Shown here piece after piece: positions 12,343 through 24,239 of a stretch of DNA of 64,000 nucleotides. The position numbers and the translations under genes are program-made. How positions within the stretch are numbered: position 1 is the first letter of the stretch; every line of letters begins with the position of its first letter. The notes beneath the pieces were generated by a model. The model ran no database searches and had not been told where the DNA came from. It saw nothing but the letters and a program-made list of their open reading frames with translations. The stretch spans positions 1,233,501 through 1,297,500 of the forward strand of contig JAWRVZ010000065.1 in NCBI GenBank assembly GCA_037043235.1, written 5' to 3'. Source of the DNA: Rhodeus uyekii. Lineage: Eukaryota; Chordata; Actinopteri; Cypriniformes; Acheilognathidae.

Positions 12343-12999
12343 CTCCAAATGTTAAAGTGTTAAGCAAACAGATAAAATATCCTGTGTTCCAGATCCCAAT
12401 GCAAACTTATTTTTCATCAAAAAGCAATATTTGAGAGTCTTGTTTTCTCCTTTTAGAGCACACAGACTCAAGACCAACTAGGAGCGCTAACAACCAGTCA
12501 GGCACCCAGACATCCACCAGCCGCTGTTTTGTCTGGTAAAGATGCAATGCCAGTATGCCACATAAAAGCCATGCTGAAATGACTTTGAATAGCCTTACCA
12601 CTTAGTTTGAGAGGCTCTGATGTGGCTTTTGGTTGTGTTAATGACATGCCTCATTAGAGCCTCCTCACACTTTGGCTTTTCATTACAATCAGTTTGCTTT
12701 CATCTAGTTTTCGCTTAGCTGAAAAATACCAAATCTGAGCATGTAATGGTGTTTTCTGCCACATTAACAAACGTGGTATACATCTTTTCATTTACTGTAA
12801 TGTATCAAGTTACATTTTTATATTAAAAACAGCGTATTCTGCAGTGTATGTTATAAAAACAGAACCATTTGAATCTTAAAAATGTCATTTATTTCTGTAA
12901 TGGCTGAAAGCTAAATTTTCAGCAGCTATCATTATAGTCATGATGATTCATCAATAAAATATTCTGAAATCAATAGATCAAATAAAAATCACACTAACC

Positions 13000-13745
13000 C
13001 CAAACATTTGTCATGTCATGGCATTCCAAGCATGTATGTCATTCTTTCAATTGCAGAACACAAAAGAAAATATATTGGAGAATGTTTCTTGTTTTGAATT
13101 GTCCATACAATAATAATCAACCACATTAAACCCCCTTGACTATCATTGTATGAAAAAGAAAAAAAAACTCCCACCACATAGACATTTTTCAGAAAATCTT
13201 CTTTTGTGTTCCACGGATGAATAAATCCATATGTGTTTGGAACGACATGAAGGTGAGTAAATGATAACAACATTTTCTCTTTTTTATGACTAATGTTCAT
13301 TTAATTTTTAGGACTGTCTTTAGCTGAGAGGTCCCCTTTGCCCCTCATTAACCTGACAGCTATTTCCAGCTCTCTTAGAAGGTAATACAACTGGTGATCA
13401 TTCATATATATTTCAGTTGCACTTTAATTTACAGTACATGTACTTGCCTAATATTGGGCAATATAAGGTAACTACGTGAGTTAAAGGGACAGTTCACCCC
13501 AACATTTGAATTCTGTCGCCCTCATGTTGTTCCAAACCTGTATGAGTTTCATTCTTCTGTTGAACGGTTGACGGTAACCAGTGACTTGCATAGTATTTAT
13601 TTTTTCTCCTATTAATGAAGTCAACGGCCACTGTGGTTTGATTACCAACATTTTTCAAAATATCTTCTTTTGTGTGCAGCAGAAGAAAACAACTCATACA
13701 GGTTTGGAACAACTTGAGGTTGAGTAAATCATTTTTGGGTGAACT
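13000..13745. repeat. Dispersed fish repeat (two copies), with morc3 exon 13312-13381 between
   Basis: Both 13000-13300 and 13483-13745 carry diverged copies of an abundant cyprinid repeat, recognisable by TTCACCC, CTCATGTTGTTCCAAAC and AACACAAAAGAAGATATTTT-like words. Further copies appear near 30100-30330, 44830-44970, 46200-46350, 46530-46700, 48060-48290, 57480-57640 and 58255-58360. No coding capacity is seen. Confidence 0.6.
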
Positions 13746-13814
13746 TTAAGGTTAGGTTTAGGTGTAAGTACAAGCATAGTACCAAGTTACAGAGCTACAG
13801 AGCCATGTAATTAT

Positions 13815-14739
13815 CAGTGTTTGGGAAAGTTGCTTTTAAAAGTAATGCATTAATTTAAAATATTGCATTACAACCTTAAAAAGTAACTAATTGAATAACT
13901 TTTTCTCTTTCCTGGAATGGGCTTGTTTGTTTTATTTTTGCTAAAATTTTAATAAGTCTTAAATAATTTAAATAACTCTTCAAAAACAAAAGCAATAATC
14001 AGTTAATTTTTGGTTCTGAATCATCGAAGGTCAGCTGCAAGTACTTTGTGATTAAAAGCATAAACATATTTGTTGTTTTTAACATATTTAATTATTGAAG
14101 GTTTGCGTAGTATTCTTATTTTACATTTGACAAAGTTTATTAATCTTAAGAAACACTGAATCTGTTTTTGTGGAAGTGAGATGAGTAAGTGCTCACATTT
14201 AGTCTAAAACATTTAGTCTAATCATCACGGTCACAGACACCAACTCCTGATCTCTCTCAATATGAGGTTAGGAGATCGGTCCGTCAATAAATGCGAAAAC
14301 AAAGTAACTTGCGTTACTTATTTTAATGTTTAACTCCGATATGTTCTTGTAAATTTAAAAGTAATGCATTACTTTACTAGTTACTTGTAAAAAGTGATCT
14401 GATTACGCAACTCTAGTTACTTGTAAAAAGTAATCTGATTACGCAACTCTAGTTACTTGTAAAAAGTAATCTGATTTCGCAACTCTAGTTACTTGTAAAA
14501 AGTAATCTGATTACGCAACTCTAGTTACTTGTAAAAAGTGATCTGATTACGCAACTCTAGTTACTTGTAAAAAGTGATCTGATTACGCAACTCTAGTTAA
14601 TTGTCAAAAGTACGGTAATCTGATTACGTAACTCTAGTTACTTGTAAAAAGTGATCTGATTACGCAACTCTAGTTAATTGTCAAAAGTACGGTAATCTGA
14701 TTACGTAACTATACTTGTAATGCGTTACTCCCAACACTG
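13815..14739. mobile_element. hAT-type element with internal 36-base tandem array
   Basis: It starts CAGTGTTTGGGAAAGTTGC and ends, in reverse, CAGTGTTGGGAGTAACGC. The flanks GTAATTAT (13807-13814) and GTAATTAC (14740-14747) are an 8-base target duplication with one mismatch. From about 14371 to 14700 there are about nine near-identical 36-base units containing TAGTTACTTGTAAAAAGT and CTGATTACGCAACTC. No transposase is seen. Confidence 0.85.
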
Positions 14740-14866
14740 GTAATTACTATTCAAACTACATCGGATGTACATGTGGAAAAGGACTTTAAAATAAAGTGCT
14801 ACCCATATTTCTATAGCAGGCATGTTTCCTTTAACTTAAAAAAAAAATATATATATGTATTTACAG

Positions 14867-15270
14867 AGCAAAACAGACGTTTTTTACCATAGAAAAACAG
14901 ACACCATCCTCTCTTGTCGCCAAACCTCAAGAGCTCTTCTCGCAGACTCACTACTGGCCTGCTTTGAATAAGGAGATGAAGATTCTCGCTCAATCTGACA
15001 CACTCGTGAGCAAAGCTGAGAGCGGAATGATGGAAGGATTTGTGTCGCATCAGGGGCCCACTGCTGCTGAAGAAACATGTGAAAGAAAAGCTGCAGAGGG
15101 CAATGAATGGCAAGGAATGGAACTTGACAGAGGTGCAACAGTGGCAGAATGAGCTGATGGAGCTGATGCATGAGACAGCGGAGGAGAGAGATGTGTGCCG
15201 ACAGGAGCTGGAGGTGCTTAGAGAGCACAGCGCCGCCCTGGAGGACTAAAGGAACCAGCTCATCAGCAGG
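14867..15270 (+). pseudogene. morc3: morc3 coiled-coil exon with frame break and TAA
   Basis: The acceptor ACAG ends at 14866 and the donor GTAAGA starts at 15271. From the expected phase the exon reads AKQTFFTIEKQTPSSLVAKP and on to a stop near 15150. The recognisable MORC3 coiled coil (QQWQNELMELMHETAEERD and beyond) lies in the next frame, so a frame break lies before about 15150. In that second frame a TAA at 15247-15249 interrupts between ALED and RNQLISR, after which homology continues into the next exon. Confidence 0.75.
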
Positions 15271-15708
15271 GTAAGAGGCAGAGGGAATTGATTTGAGCTG
15301 TGGGATGGTTGTTAGTGAGACGTTAACACTTTACAATAAGGTCTTGTTTGTTATCGTTGGTTAGTTAACATGAACTACCTTCACTGTAAAAACTTAAGTT
15401 CAGTTGCTGCCATAAATTTATAAGCATAATCAAATCAGCTGTCCAAATAATTTCAACTTCAACTTTTTTGACATATTTTAAAAATCTCATCACTAATGCT
15501 AATACAAAAACTAATACTAGCTTGACTAACACAAGTGTTTTCTTTCTCAATTGTATGATCACTTAAGACGTAAACAACTGTGTTTACAAGGGTACTCGCA
15601 TAGGCGGGCATTTTGTCACATAAGTGTGTGTATTTGAGCATTCAAGCCCAATAAAGCGCCACAAACAACTCAGTTCAAGACTCAGTCGCTGTATGAACAG
15701 CGGTTGAC

Positions 15709-15867
15709 ATTTACATTTATACATTTGGCAGACGCTTTTATCCAAAGCGACTTGCATTGCATTAAAAAACACATTAACATTCTAATCAGTTCTTACTTTC
15801 CCTGGGAATCGAACCCATGACCGTGGCGTTGCAAGCGCCACTCTCTTCTGTTTGAGCTACAGGAAAG
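15709..15867 (-). repeat. tRNA-derived SINE
   Basis: On the minus strand the sequence starts with a tRNA-like head: an A-box-like TGTAGCTCAAACAG and a B-box GGTTCGATTCC. It ends with the teleost SINE tail module GGATAAAAGCGTCTGCCAAA. These are Pol III internal promoter elements of tRNA-derived SINEs. Diverged relatives lie at 32205-32345 and 42930-43050. Confidence 0.75.
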
Positions 15868-16129
15868 CTTCATGTGCGCGTGCCTCCCAGACAGCACGTG
15901 TATATAGAAATGAGTCGTTTTCCGCTGCTTATTGGTTTAAAATCATCTGGTTTTTAAATTGCAAAGCTTAAACTCATTCAAATGTTTAGCTTTGGTGACG
16001 CGCAGCACGGGTACGACACGTGAGAGAAACCACAATCAGTACGATAGTCCACAGTTTCTATCACTTGACAGATTTCTAGTGTTTAATCGTGTCTACCGAT
16101 GCATCATCACTCCCACTTTTGGCCATTAA

Positions 16130-16195
16130 GCACCCAGAAAGTTGTAGCAACCTCCCAGAACACCATAGCAACACCCTAGCAACCACTTGACTTTT
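16130..16195. repeat. Short CCTAGCAACCAC repeat
   Basis: A few units of CCCAGAACACC/CCTAGCAACCAC, the same family as the array at 23724-23905, lie in the last morc3 intron. Confidence 0.5.
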
Positions 16196-16283
16196 GCAAG
16201 ACTCTTCCTGTCTTCTGGAGCTACAAAAGTCTAATATGCATGTTTTCCCTAAATGTATTGAATTTCCTATGTGCTGTGTCTAG

Positions 16284-16538
16284 CTGGAGCGGGTAGAGGA
16301 GGAGAAGACCAGTCTTGCTGCCCTGTGTGATCAGCTGAAGTCTCAAATGTCGGAGCTCAGGGAACCGAGCAAGAGAGGCAAGGAAGAGAAAGACAACAGC
16401 TCCAAACTGAGGACACTGCGTCTAAACCTGAGCCGTCTGCTGGTGTCTTTCATTCCTTCTCTTCATCTTGAGCATGTGGACTACAGCAGTGATGTCATAG
16501 ATGCAGTCCTCATCCAGGTTCTAGAACACATCACATAA
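16284..16538 (+). pseudogene. morc3: morc3 last exon (intact reading frame)
   Basis: The exon encodes LERVEEEKTSLAALCDQLKS, a charged linker, and a C-terminal block containing SKLRTLRLNLSRLLVSFIPS and HVDYSSDVIDAVLIQVLEH before TAA. This block matches the conserved MORC3 C-terminus. It is fully open, in contrast to the exon before it. Confidence 0.85.
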
Positions 16539-16767
16539 AACAGCTTCTCTGATTTTCAGCATGTTAGTCAGATTGGATTCTTATTGAACATGGAAGTGAC
16601 TAAACATTAGTATATACACCTAGAATTTCTTGTGTTGGCGTAAAATTTGATTATATTGTTATAACTAGGTGAAATTTACAATTTCTCGCATACTTCATAT
16701 ATTACATATATACTGTCATATATTAACAACATGCATTAGATAGATTTATATCACAGTATAGGAGACT

Positions 16768-17185
16768 ATAGAATCCCATTTGCACCATATAAGAAAAAAG
16801 TATTAGATATATTCAAAATTCTGACAGACTAAGTCATAATTATGTGGTAAAAAGTTAGAATTTTGACATTTTTGGATTTTTACTTCATAATTATAACTTT
16901 TTGATTAATAGTTTTGAATTTTATCGGATAATTGTGACTTAGTTATTATGATTTACCAAAGCATGATTTATTTATATATTTTTGGTCACACTTTTTTAAG
17001 GTGTCTGTTACAGTTTAATTATACATTTAAGCATTGAGTAATAATAATTAACTACATGTACTTATGGTTAGTTGCATGTAATTATGCATAATTTACAGTT
17101 ATTACTACATGTAACATTTATAACTAGGATACTGTAAATTAAGTGTTACATTTTTCCTTATATGATGGAAATAAACGTCCTCTAG
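16768..17185. mobile_element. Diverged MITE with inverted ends
   Basis: The left part has TCCCATTTGCACCATATAAG; the right part, in reverse, has TTTCCATCATATAAGGAAAA. The two are similar inverted ends, and the interior has AT-rich palindromic words like those of 9059-9315. It is weak and eroded. Confidence 0.4.
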
Positions 17186-17639
<454 letters not shown>

Positions 17640-19200
17640 GGCTTCCTTTTAATCCTATCTTATTTCTGACCTCAACACATACTCCTCTACCTCTTAAACT
17701 GTCACTCTCACTATTAATCAAATCTACTTTTAAAGACATCCTCCAATAAATACATAATAAGGACACTCTGTGAACTCACCAGTGACCTATCATCTTACAT
17801 CCATTTGCGCTGAAATTAAAACCCATAGATGTGACCTAATCATTAAAAATGGTATTTTTACCCTCACAGACTGCCAGGGAGAGACCGACTTAAAACATAA
17901 ATAAATACCCATAAATGAATGAAAGGTCATAAGTTGATAGCCTTCTCAATCAGTCCCATTTGTTTTGTCCTTTTTGGAAAGAAATTAATACTTTTATTTA
18001 GCAAGAATGCATTAAAGTGAACAAAAGTGACAGTAAAGACATTCATAATGTTATGAAGGATTTCTGTTTTATATAAATGCTGTTCTTTTGAACTTTCTAT
18101 TTATCACAGAACAATATTAAGCAGCTCAACTATTTTCAACATTCATAATAATAAGTCATGCATTTCTGAAGGATCATGTGACACTGAAGACTGGAGTAAT
18201 GGAGTAATCTTTTCCATCCCAGGAATGAAGTACATATTACAATATATTCAAATAGAAAACAGTTGTTTTAAATTATAAAAAAAGTTTTAAAATATTTTTG
18301 ATCAAACAAACCCAGTCTTGGTGAGCAAAAGCATTAAAAACCTTACCAACCTCAAACTATTGAATGGATATGCACAGATTTTGTTCTAGATGTTAACACA
18401 ACACGCTAACCAGGCAAGTTTGCCCTAGCAGATGTCAATTCTTCAGACTCTTTACCTACCAGCTGATGGAAAGGGCGAATTTCACGCAACACCTGTCAGT
18501 GTTATAAATGGAGGACTCTTGGGAAGCTTACGTGACTGTCTTATTGCAACCAGGCTCATTAAATGCCTAAGGTTACCAAAATATTACACTGGCAACTGCC
18601 AGGGCAGAACAAGAGTCAGATGTAATGTTTTGGAGAGCCTGTCATAGCCTGGTGATACTGGGATTTAAAGGACTAATTCACCCAAAAGTCGTCATTAAAT
18701 TGCCCTCAGTATTGTAGCTAATCTGTATGGCTGTCCTCCTCCTGTTGACACAGATGATTTGTTTTTTAAATATTATACTTGCCACTATTTCTAATGAAAG
18801 TAGGATATAGGTGACAAAATTACAAAGAAGCACCATAAAAGTTGGTCAAATGACAAACAACAGAACACCCTGAAAATCATGGCGTATAGTCTTGAAAATA
18901 AAATTTCCTAACGCGAGTTTTCACAGTCGCAAAGAACTTTTTTCTAAGTGGGAAGAACACTTAATGAATAATCTGAAGAAGCTTTTTTTCACTGTAAAGA
19001 ACTTGTTAAAAGTTCTTCATGGATCCATCAAAGTCAATTAAAGATCTAAGCTAATGAATTAGAGTCAGTTCTACAGTGCATGAGTCATATAGACTACTTT
19101 TACAATGATATTTGAAGCTTAGCTTGGATCTGGATACTAGAGAATATTCTGTGGTATCTGTCAAAATCCCTTTTCTTCTGAAAACTGTGGTCATGACAAG
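17640..19200. other. Intergenic, dispersed repeat 17985-18360
   Basis: No gene is recognised. At 17985-18360 there is a copy of a very common fish repeat with words such as TTTATTTAGCAAGAATGC, TGACAGTAAAGACATT and CTGAAGGATCATGTGACACTG. Other copies lie at 4655-4900, 6710-6980, 22170-22550, 23610-23720, 24790-24930, 59620-59900 and 62870-63150. A short open frame at 18432-18647 has no recognisable homology. Confidence 0.5.
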
Positions 19201-19786
19201 TTAAAGGGCTAGACACACAGAGAAAACGCATGAATCGCGCACATTACGTACAGATTTTCGTTTCTGCGCGGAGTGTGCGTCGTATGCGTAATTCGTTGGT
19301 GGAACGAACGTGGACCGTCAGTGATTGTGAGTGGATGTGCATTGAAGGCGGTTTGTGCGTGATTTTGAGTTTTGAACGGTTCAAAAAATTTGCGTTATTC
19401 ATGAGTCGGCATGCGTAGTTTATGCGTCGAGTATGCGTGATTATGTGCGGGACACGCGTCGGCTGTCAGTGCTTATGCGTCGGAACTGGTTCGAAACCGC
19501 GCACGTCCACGTCCGTCAACTGACGCCCCACTTTCATATCACGCATGAACCGCGCACGTATCACATTCATTCCACTGACAATGTGGATTTTGAAAGTGCT
19601 TGTACGTGGAACGTCCGCGAAGCATGTGTGTTTGGACGCGCTCCGGCAGTGATTCATGCGTTGGGCGTGCGTTGAATGTTGGTGGAATACTTTGGTCAAT
19701 TTCTCGATGCACAAGCACGCACAAACCCAATCTGTGCGTGATTTGTGAGTGATTCGTGCGTGATCGGCTGTGTGACTGGCCCTTAA
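19201..19786. mobile_element. CpG-rich element flanked by TTAA
   Basis: A TTAA at 19201-19204 and another at 19783-19786 bracket about 580 bases that are strikingly rich in CpG and GTGCGT/GCGCAC words compared with the AT-rich surroundings. The left end AGGGCTAGACACACAG and the right end, in reverse, GGGCCAGTCACACAG are imperfect inverted repeats, extended by GCATGAATC / GCACGAATC. TTAA targets are used by piggyBac and Kolobok elements. No transposase is encoded, so it would be non-autonomous. Confidence 0.6.
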
Positions 19787-19901
19787 GTAAAAGATTTTAG
19801 CTGAAGTTTGTTAGTTTTGAAAAGTATGGGAAAAAAACGTTGATGATTTTTAAAAGTTTAAAGGTTCAATGTTAATGGAGACGATTCGGAAATCCATTGC
19901 C

Positions 19902-19937
<36 letters not shown>

Positions 19938-22160
19938 TTTTTCTTATTTGTACCAATATTCTTTTCTTTATCTTATTTTCATATGTCATATTTTCATATG
20001 GAAGGTCACTAACCCGTCACCCATGTGATCAACGAAGATACGCTTCAGATTGTCTGCTCTTGTGTGGAAAATTACTAGTTTTGCTTATCTTTCTTTCTTT
20101 GCCAATCAGAATCATGTAACCGTCATCATTTACATAGTTAGCACCCTCTGTTAGAGTATAATTGCTGTAACAATGTTATTGTAAGTGGAGCGGCCTATGA
20201 ACTCCTTGTGAGACCTGAAGCTTCTGCTGATGAAACTGCAAACTAAACTTCACTAAAATGTCTTCTATTGACTGCACTTCTGACTCCTGGTCTTCATTCA
20301 ACATATCTGGCCCTCGAGTCTTAACTGTAAATCCCCTACAATGTTCTTTAATAACCATAGGTTCATCAAGAACTGTATTTGACTCTTGAATTGGCGATAT
20401 GATTCTCTGGAAATGAAAGAGGTTAACAGGAGTAACAGGTTCTCCAGATCAGCATATTGGTTTCTCTGTTCCATTGATGGTTGGAAAGGGCTAGAAAGTT
20501 AATTGGATCCTTCATTTTTGTCTTAATAACCACTTCAGGATAATCCAGTCTGTTTTGATATTAAGAGCATTTTTTTCTTGACTTTGTAATGTCATGCACA
20601 ATATTGGTGGAGGTCAAAACGAAATCGACTTGGAGATTGAGAAATAAAAAGACACTAGAGTTCAGGCTTCCTCTTTATTAGTTCTTTACTTGCAAAATTA
20701 GAAAGGTCAATTTCCTACTCAGTTTTGTAATTAGTAATATCCCATGGGTTATGTGGTTTCCTTCTATCTTTACCTCCTCTCAATATTATCTGTTGATTTA
20801 TGGCCCACATGCTGAGCCAGATCCTGGTCTCAAAATGGATTTTAATGGAGTCTCATTAGTGGATTTATTCAAGATTACAGCTTATCAGACCGGAAATTCA
20901 CTCTTCACATCAATCCATCTCAGAGTTGTATATTTAAGGGTGATGTTATGAATGTGTTGACAGTTTTTGGTGATTTCTTTTCATCATCTCTTTTCTGGAA
21001 ACGGAAAGCGGGTATTAAATTGAATTTGATCCGAGATCCTTTAGCGCAGTTTTGCTATTTTCACACATTTCCTGAAAAATCAAGATCGTTTGTGCTTTTG
21101 TTAGTTAAAAATAGAGACTTAATACTTCCCACCAGTCAACAGTTGCATCTGAACTGCAGGTGTGTTTGTTGTAACTGTTAGTTTAAAATGTGGAAATTAA
21201 TACGCTGTAAAAAAAGAAAAAACGTTGTAAATAAAGATTTGTAGAGTACATTTGATCTATTTAAAATCACAAGTCTGTCTTTATGCTTTTAATTAATTGT
21301 TAAATTTACTTGCAGTTTTTGAATCTATAGTAAAGAGAGAAATTGTGTCAAGAGTGTCAGTAAATTTGGACCTAAATCTTTGTTATTAATTTCTCCAATT
21401 GTCCACAAGGGGATGCTCAGTCTTCAGCACAGCTTTTAAACTCAGTTTTATTATATATATATATATATGAAGCATAGCGCACTATGTATGTTCTGACAGG
21501 AGAATAAGAAAACATTAAATTAATTGCACTATGATTGTATGGTTATTATAACCAAAGCACCAAAAAAGCGTCTTCAGTTATTAAACGATTGATTCATTAG
21601 AGACTATATCGGGACTGATATTGGGCAGGCATCCATTCTTTCCAAAGCTGAGCATCTTTTCATCCTCCTGTAGATTCTATTAAGTGATTATACTTCTGTA
21701 GCCTTTATATAATGTTTAAATAACATATATGTAGCGTTTGGGAATGTTCTTTCCTGGTCCCCTTAAGCAGTAGCAGCACCACTAGGGAGTGAGAACATGA
21801 TTGAATTCCTGGCTGTACGGTTACATCACAGCTCTGAAGTTGTAATGAGGGCCACGTACTTGTCTTCCGTCTCATATCTGGATCTACTAGAAACGCCACT
21901 AGAGTCAAGGGGTATATGGAGAGAGAGATTGAGAGGGAGGAAGTTAGCTGGCAGAAGATATGGTGTAGCATTAGAGAAGAATAGGGTGAATAAGGGAGGC
22001 CGGGGCTAGTTGTCACACATTTTACTGCAGTTAATATCTTTCAGAGATAAAGTCTTTTTTTCACCATTTCTGCCCAGTATAAAAATGTTAGTTAAATTAC
22101 GAAATGTTGACAAGGATGTGATGTTACAGTGGAACCTGCCTTAAACGGCCTATTATAACC
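19787..22160. other. Intergenic, no gene recognised
   Basis: Contains a (TA)n run at about 19904-19936 and another near 21450-21468. Open frames at 20176-20358 (minus), 20751-21181 (plus) and 21705-22016 have no family resemblance I can name and lack convincing splice sites or codon bias. Confidence 0.4.
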
Positions 22161-22169
22161 TCTTTTTTT

Positions 22170-22741
22170 TTTTTTTTAAGAAAGAAATGAATATTTTTAT
22201 TCAACAAGGACGCATTGAATTGATCAGATGTCACATAACTTGCATTGTTACAAAATAAAATATATTATAAATAAATGCTGTTCTTTTATTCTGTTCATTA
22301 AAGAATACTGAAAAAAAATATGATAATAATAAGAAATATTTCTTGAGCATCATATTAGAATGATTTCTGAAGGATGTTTTGACACTGAAGACTGGAGTAA
22401 TGATAATGAAAATGTCGCTTTGGAATAAATTACATTGTAAAACATATGCAAAAGGAAAACTGCTATTTTAAATTGCAATAATATTTCAGAATTTTACTGT
22501 TTTTTTTGTCATGTATTTTTTTATGAAATAAATGACTTGGTGAGCATTAGAGACGCTTTGATTAATTACGCTTTTAATTACGCATTAATGTCGCTTTGCA
22601 TCACAGGAATAAATTACATTGTAAAACATATGCAAAAGGAAAACTGCTATTTTAAATTGCAATAATATTTCAGAATTTTACTGTTTTTTTTTGTCATGTA
22701 TTTTTTTTATGAAATAAATGACTTGGTGAGCATTAGAGACG
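22170..22741. repeat. Dispersed repeat with local tandem duplication
   Basis: A common fish repeat (GAAAGAAATGAATATTTTTATT, CTGAAGGATG) is followed by a local duplication. The segment starting AATAAATTACATTGTAAAAC and ending CTTGGTGAGCATTAGAGACG occurs at about 22424-22554 and again at about 22608-22741, almost identical, with a short spacer containing TAATTACGC words. Confidence 0.75.
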
Positions 22742-23723
22742 TCATTCAACAACATTTAACAATTTTACCAATCCCAAAACGTTGTACAGTAATGTATAAG
22801 GGTTCAATTTGTCTGACAAATGTTCTATTTAGATATTGTATAAAAATGATAGGTGGTCAAGGTGGTGAAAACTACAAACTTTGTCCTCTCAGGCCGTATT
22901 AAAGAAACATCCTAACTGCAAAATCCTATCTTATCTGATCAGTAACCATGGCGATTTGAGTTAGAACTTGTCAGATCTTAACTAAAGATAGGAAGTTTCT
23001 GTAATACAGCCCCTGATCTGCAGTAATTCTGTGGCGGCAGTTCAGAATGAGAGCCGTTATTCCCTCATCCGGCCAGGATTCAACAAAATGAATAGATGGA
23101 AAATGTGTGATGGTAAAAGTAGCTTGATGATGCAAGATTTCTGCTGTTTCTGTCAAAAGAATGTCAAGCTGGTCCAAAATGAGCATTAAGGGGTCATTAC
23201 ATCATCTCTTATCAAGGATACAATGGAATGGAAATATATTCATCCTTTTGAAACGGCTCAAATGTCTTAAACCAGGTTTTGAGAATGGAGAAGAGGAATT
23301 CTTAAATCCTTATACATTTACTTGAGAAGTTAGATGTTGAGAGAATTGGGATTGTCATTTTTTTTTAGCACAAACATTTCTAAACTTATTTTAACTTATC
23401 CTTAAAAACAAATCTTAATTCAAGATACTTTGCATAAACAATTTCTTATCCAGTTTTACTTCTCAAGTACATTTTATGGTTTTCAATATTTTTATTTGTG
23501 TAAATAAAAATATTTACACAAATATTATTTATAAAGATATTTTCAATATCTTTATTAAGTCAGTTTCTGAATTCATTTTTGATATACAGTACTACATTTT
23601 AAATGTTTTTTGAAAGAAGTGTCTCACTGCGTTTATTTGATCAAAAACAGTAATTTATTTTAATATATTTTAACATGTAATTTATTCCTGTGATCAATGC
23701 TGTATTTTCAGCATCATTACTCC
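22742..23723. other. Intergenic, no gene recognised
   Basis: A minus-strand open frame at 22971-23186 looks protein-like in composition but shows no known motif and no clear splice context. The rest is AT-rich, ending in a dispersed repeat copy at about 23610-23720. Confidence 0.35.
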
Positions 23724-24060
23724 ACCCCGGATACCCTAGCAACTGCCTACCAAAACCCTAGCAACCACCCAGTATACCCTTGAAACACCCTAGCAACCAC
23801 CCAGAATACCCTAGAAACACCCTAGCAACCACTGCGGATACCCCAGCAACCACTCCGTATACCCTAGCAACCACCCAGAACACTTAGTAACACCCTAGCA
23901 ACATATTAGTTTCTGATCATTCATAGCAGCGACTTCGTAGTTAATGTTAAATCGTGCTACCAACATGTTAAATTAATGTTTCTGGTGTAACATTCTCAAG
24001 CCAACTTCTAAAGTTTGTCTCGACGAACTTTATCCTCTAGTTATTATTGTCATTGTTGAA
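23724..24060. repeat. CCTAGCAACCACCCAGAATAC minisatellite and tail
   Basis: About eight imperfect units of 20-24 bases (CCCTAGCAACCACCCAGAAT-like) run to about 23905. They are followed by the same tail as in 10330-10480 (TCTCAAGCCAACTT, CTCTAGTTATTATTGT). Confidence 0.7.
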
Positions 24061-24239
24061 AACAGTTGTAATGCTGTTTATTCAGGATTCTTGATGAATT
24101 CAGGATGAATGTAGAGTTTAAAAGACAGCGTTTCTTTTGTAACATTACAAATGTTTTTACTGTTATTTTTTATCAATGTAATCCATCCTTGGTGAGTTCA
24201 TGTATTCACTTATTTAAAAATAAAAAAAAATTTTACTTA

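Larger units (their letters stand above)
2438..16538 (+). pseudogene. morc3: morc3-like gene, many lesions, probably a decaying copy
   Basis: MORC family CW-type zinc finger 3 homologue (chromatin-bound ATPase that reads H3K4me3; family knowledge). Exons read on the plus strand: 2438-2473 (start MASRKRGIPLST), 2843-2917, 4202-4334, 5905-6122, 6485-6622, 7804-7930, 8078-8203, 8289-8408, 8492-8589, 8683-8790 (GHKL ATPase and S5 parts, with DNAYDPDV, YGNGFKSGSMRLGKD, YCSILYLKPRMQI and GVIECNF), about 9674-9780 (CW finger, WVQCDSCLKW), 10501-10575 (acidic), 10663-10705, 13312-13381, 14867-15270 (coiled coil) and 16284-16538 (coiled coil and the conserved C-terminus ending in TAA). Lesions: TA insertion in exon 2, disrupted CW exon, donor sites off by one after 6122 and 10575, a frame break and an in-frame TAA in 14867-15270. 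Assembly error could explain one or two of these, hardly all. Expression is not excluded. Confidence 0.85.

Noticed and set aside
15775..15865. Possible tRNA gene
   Set aside because: A- and B-box-like words are present, but the cloverleaf is degenerate and the 3' part continues into a SINE tail, so it is a SINE head.
18432..18647. 71-aa plus frame as a small gene
   Set aside because: No recognisable motif, no splice or promoter support, and repeats lie close by.
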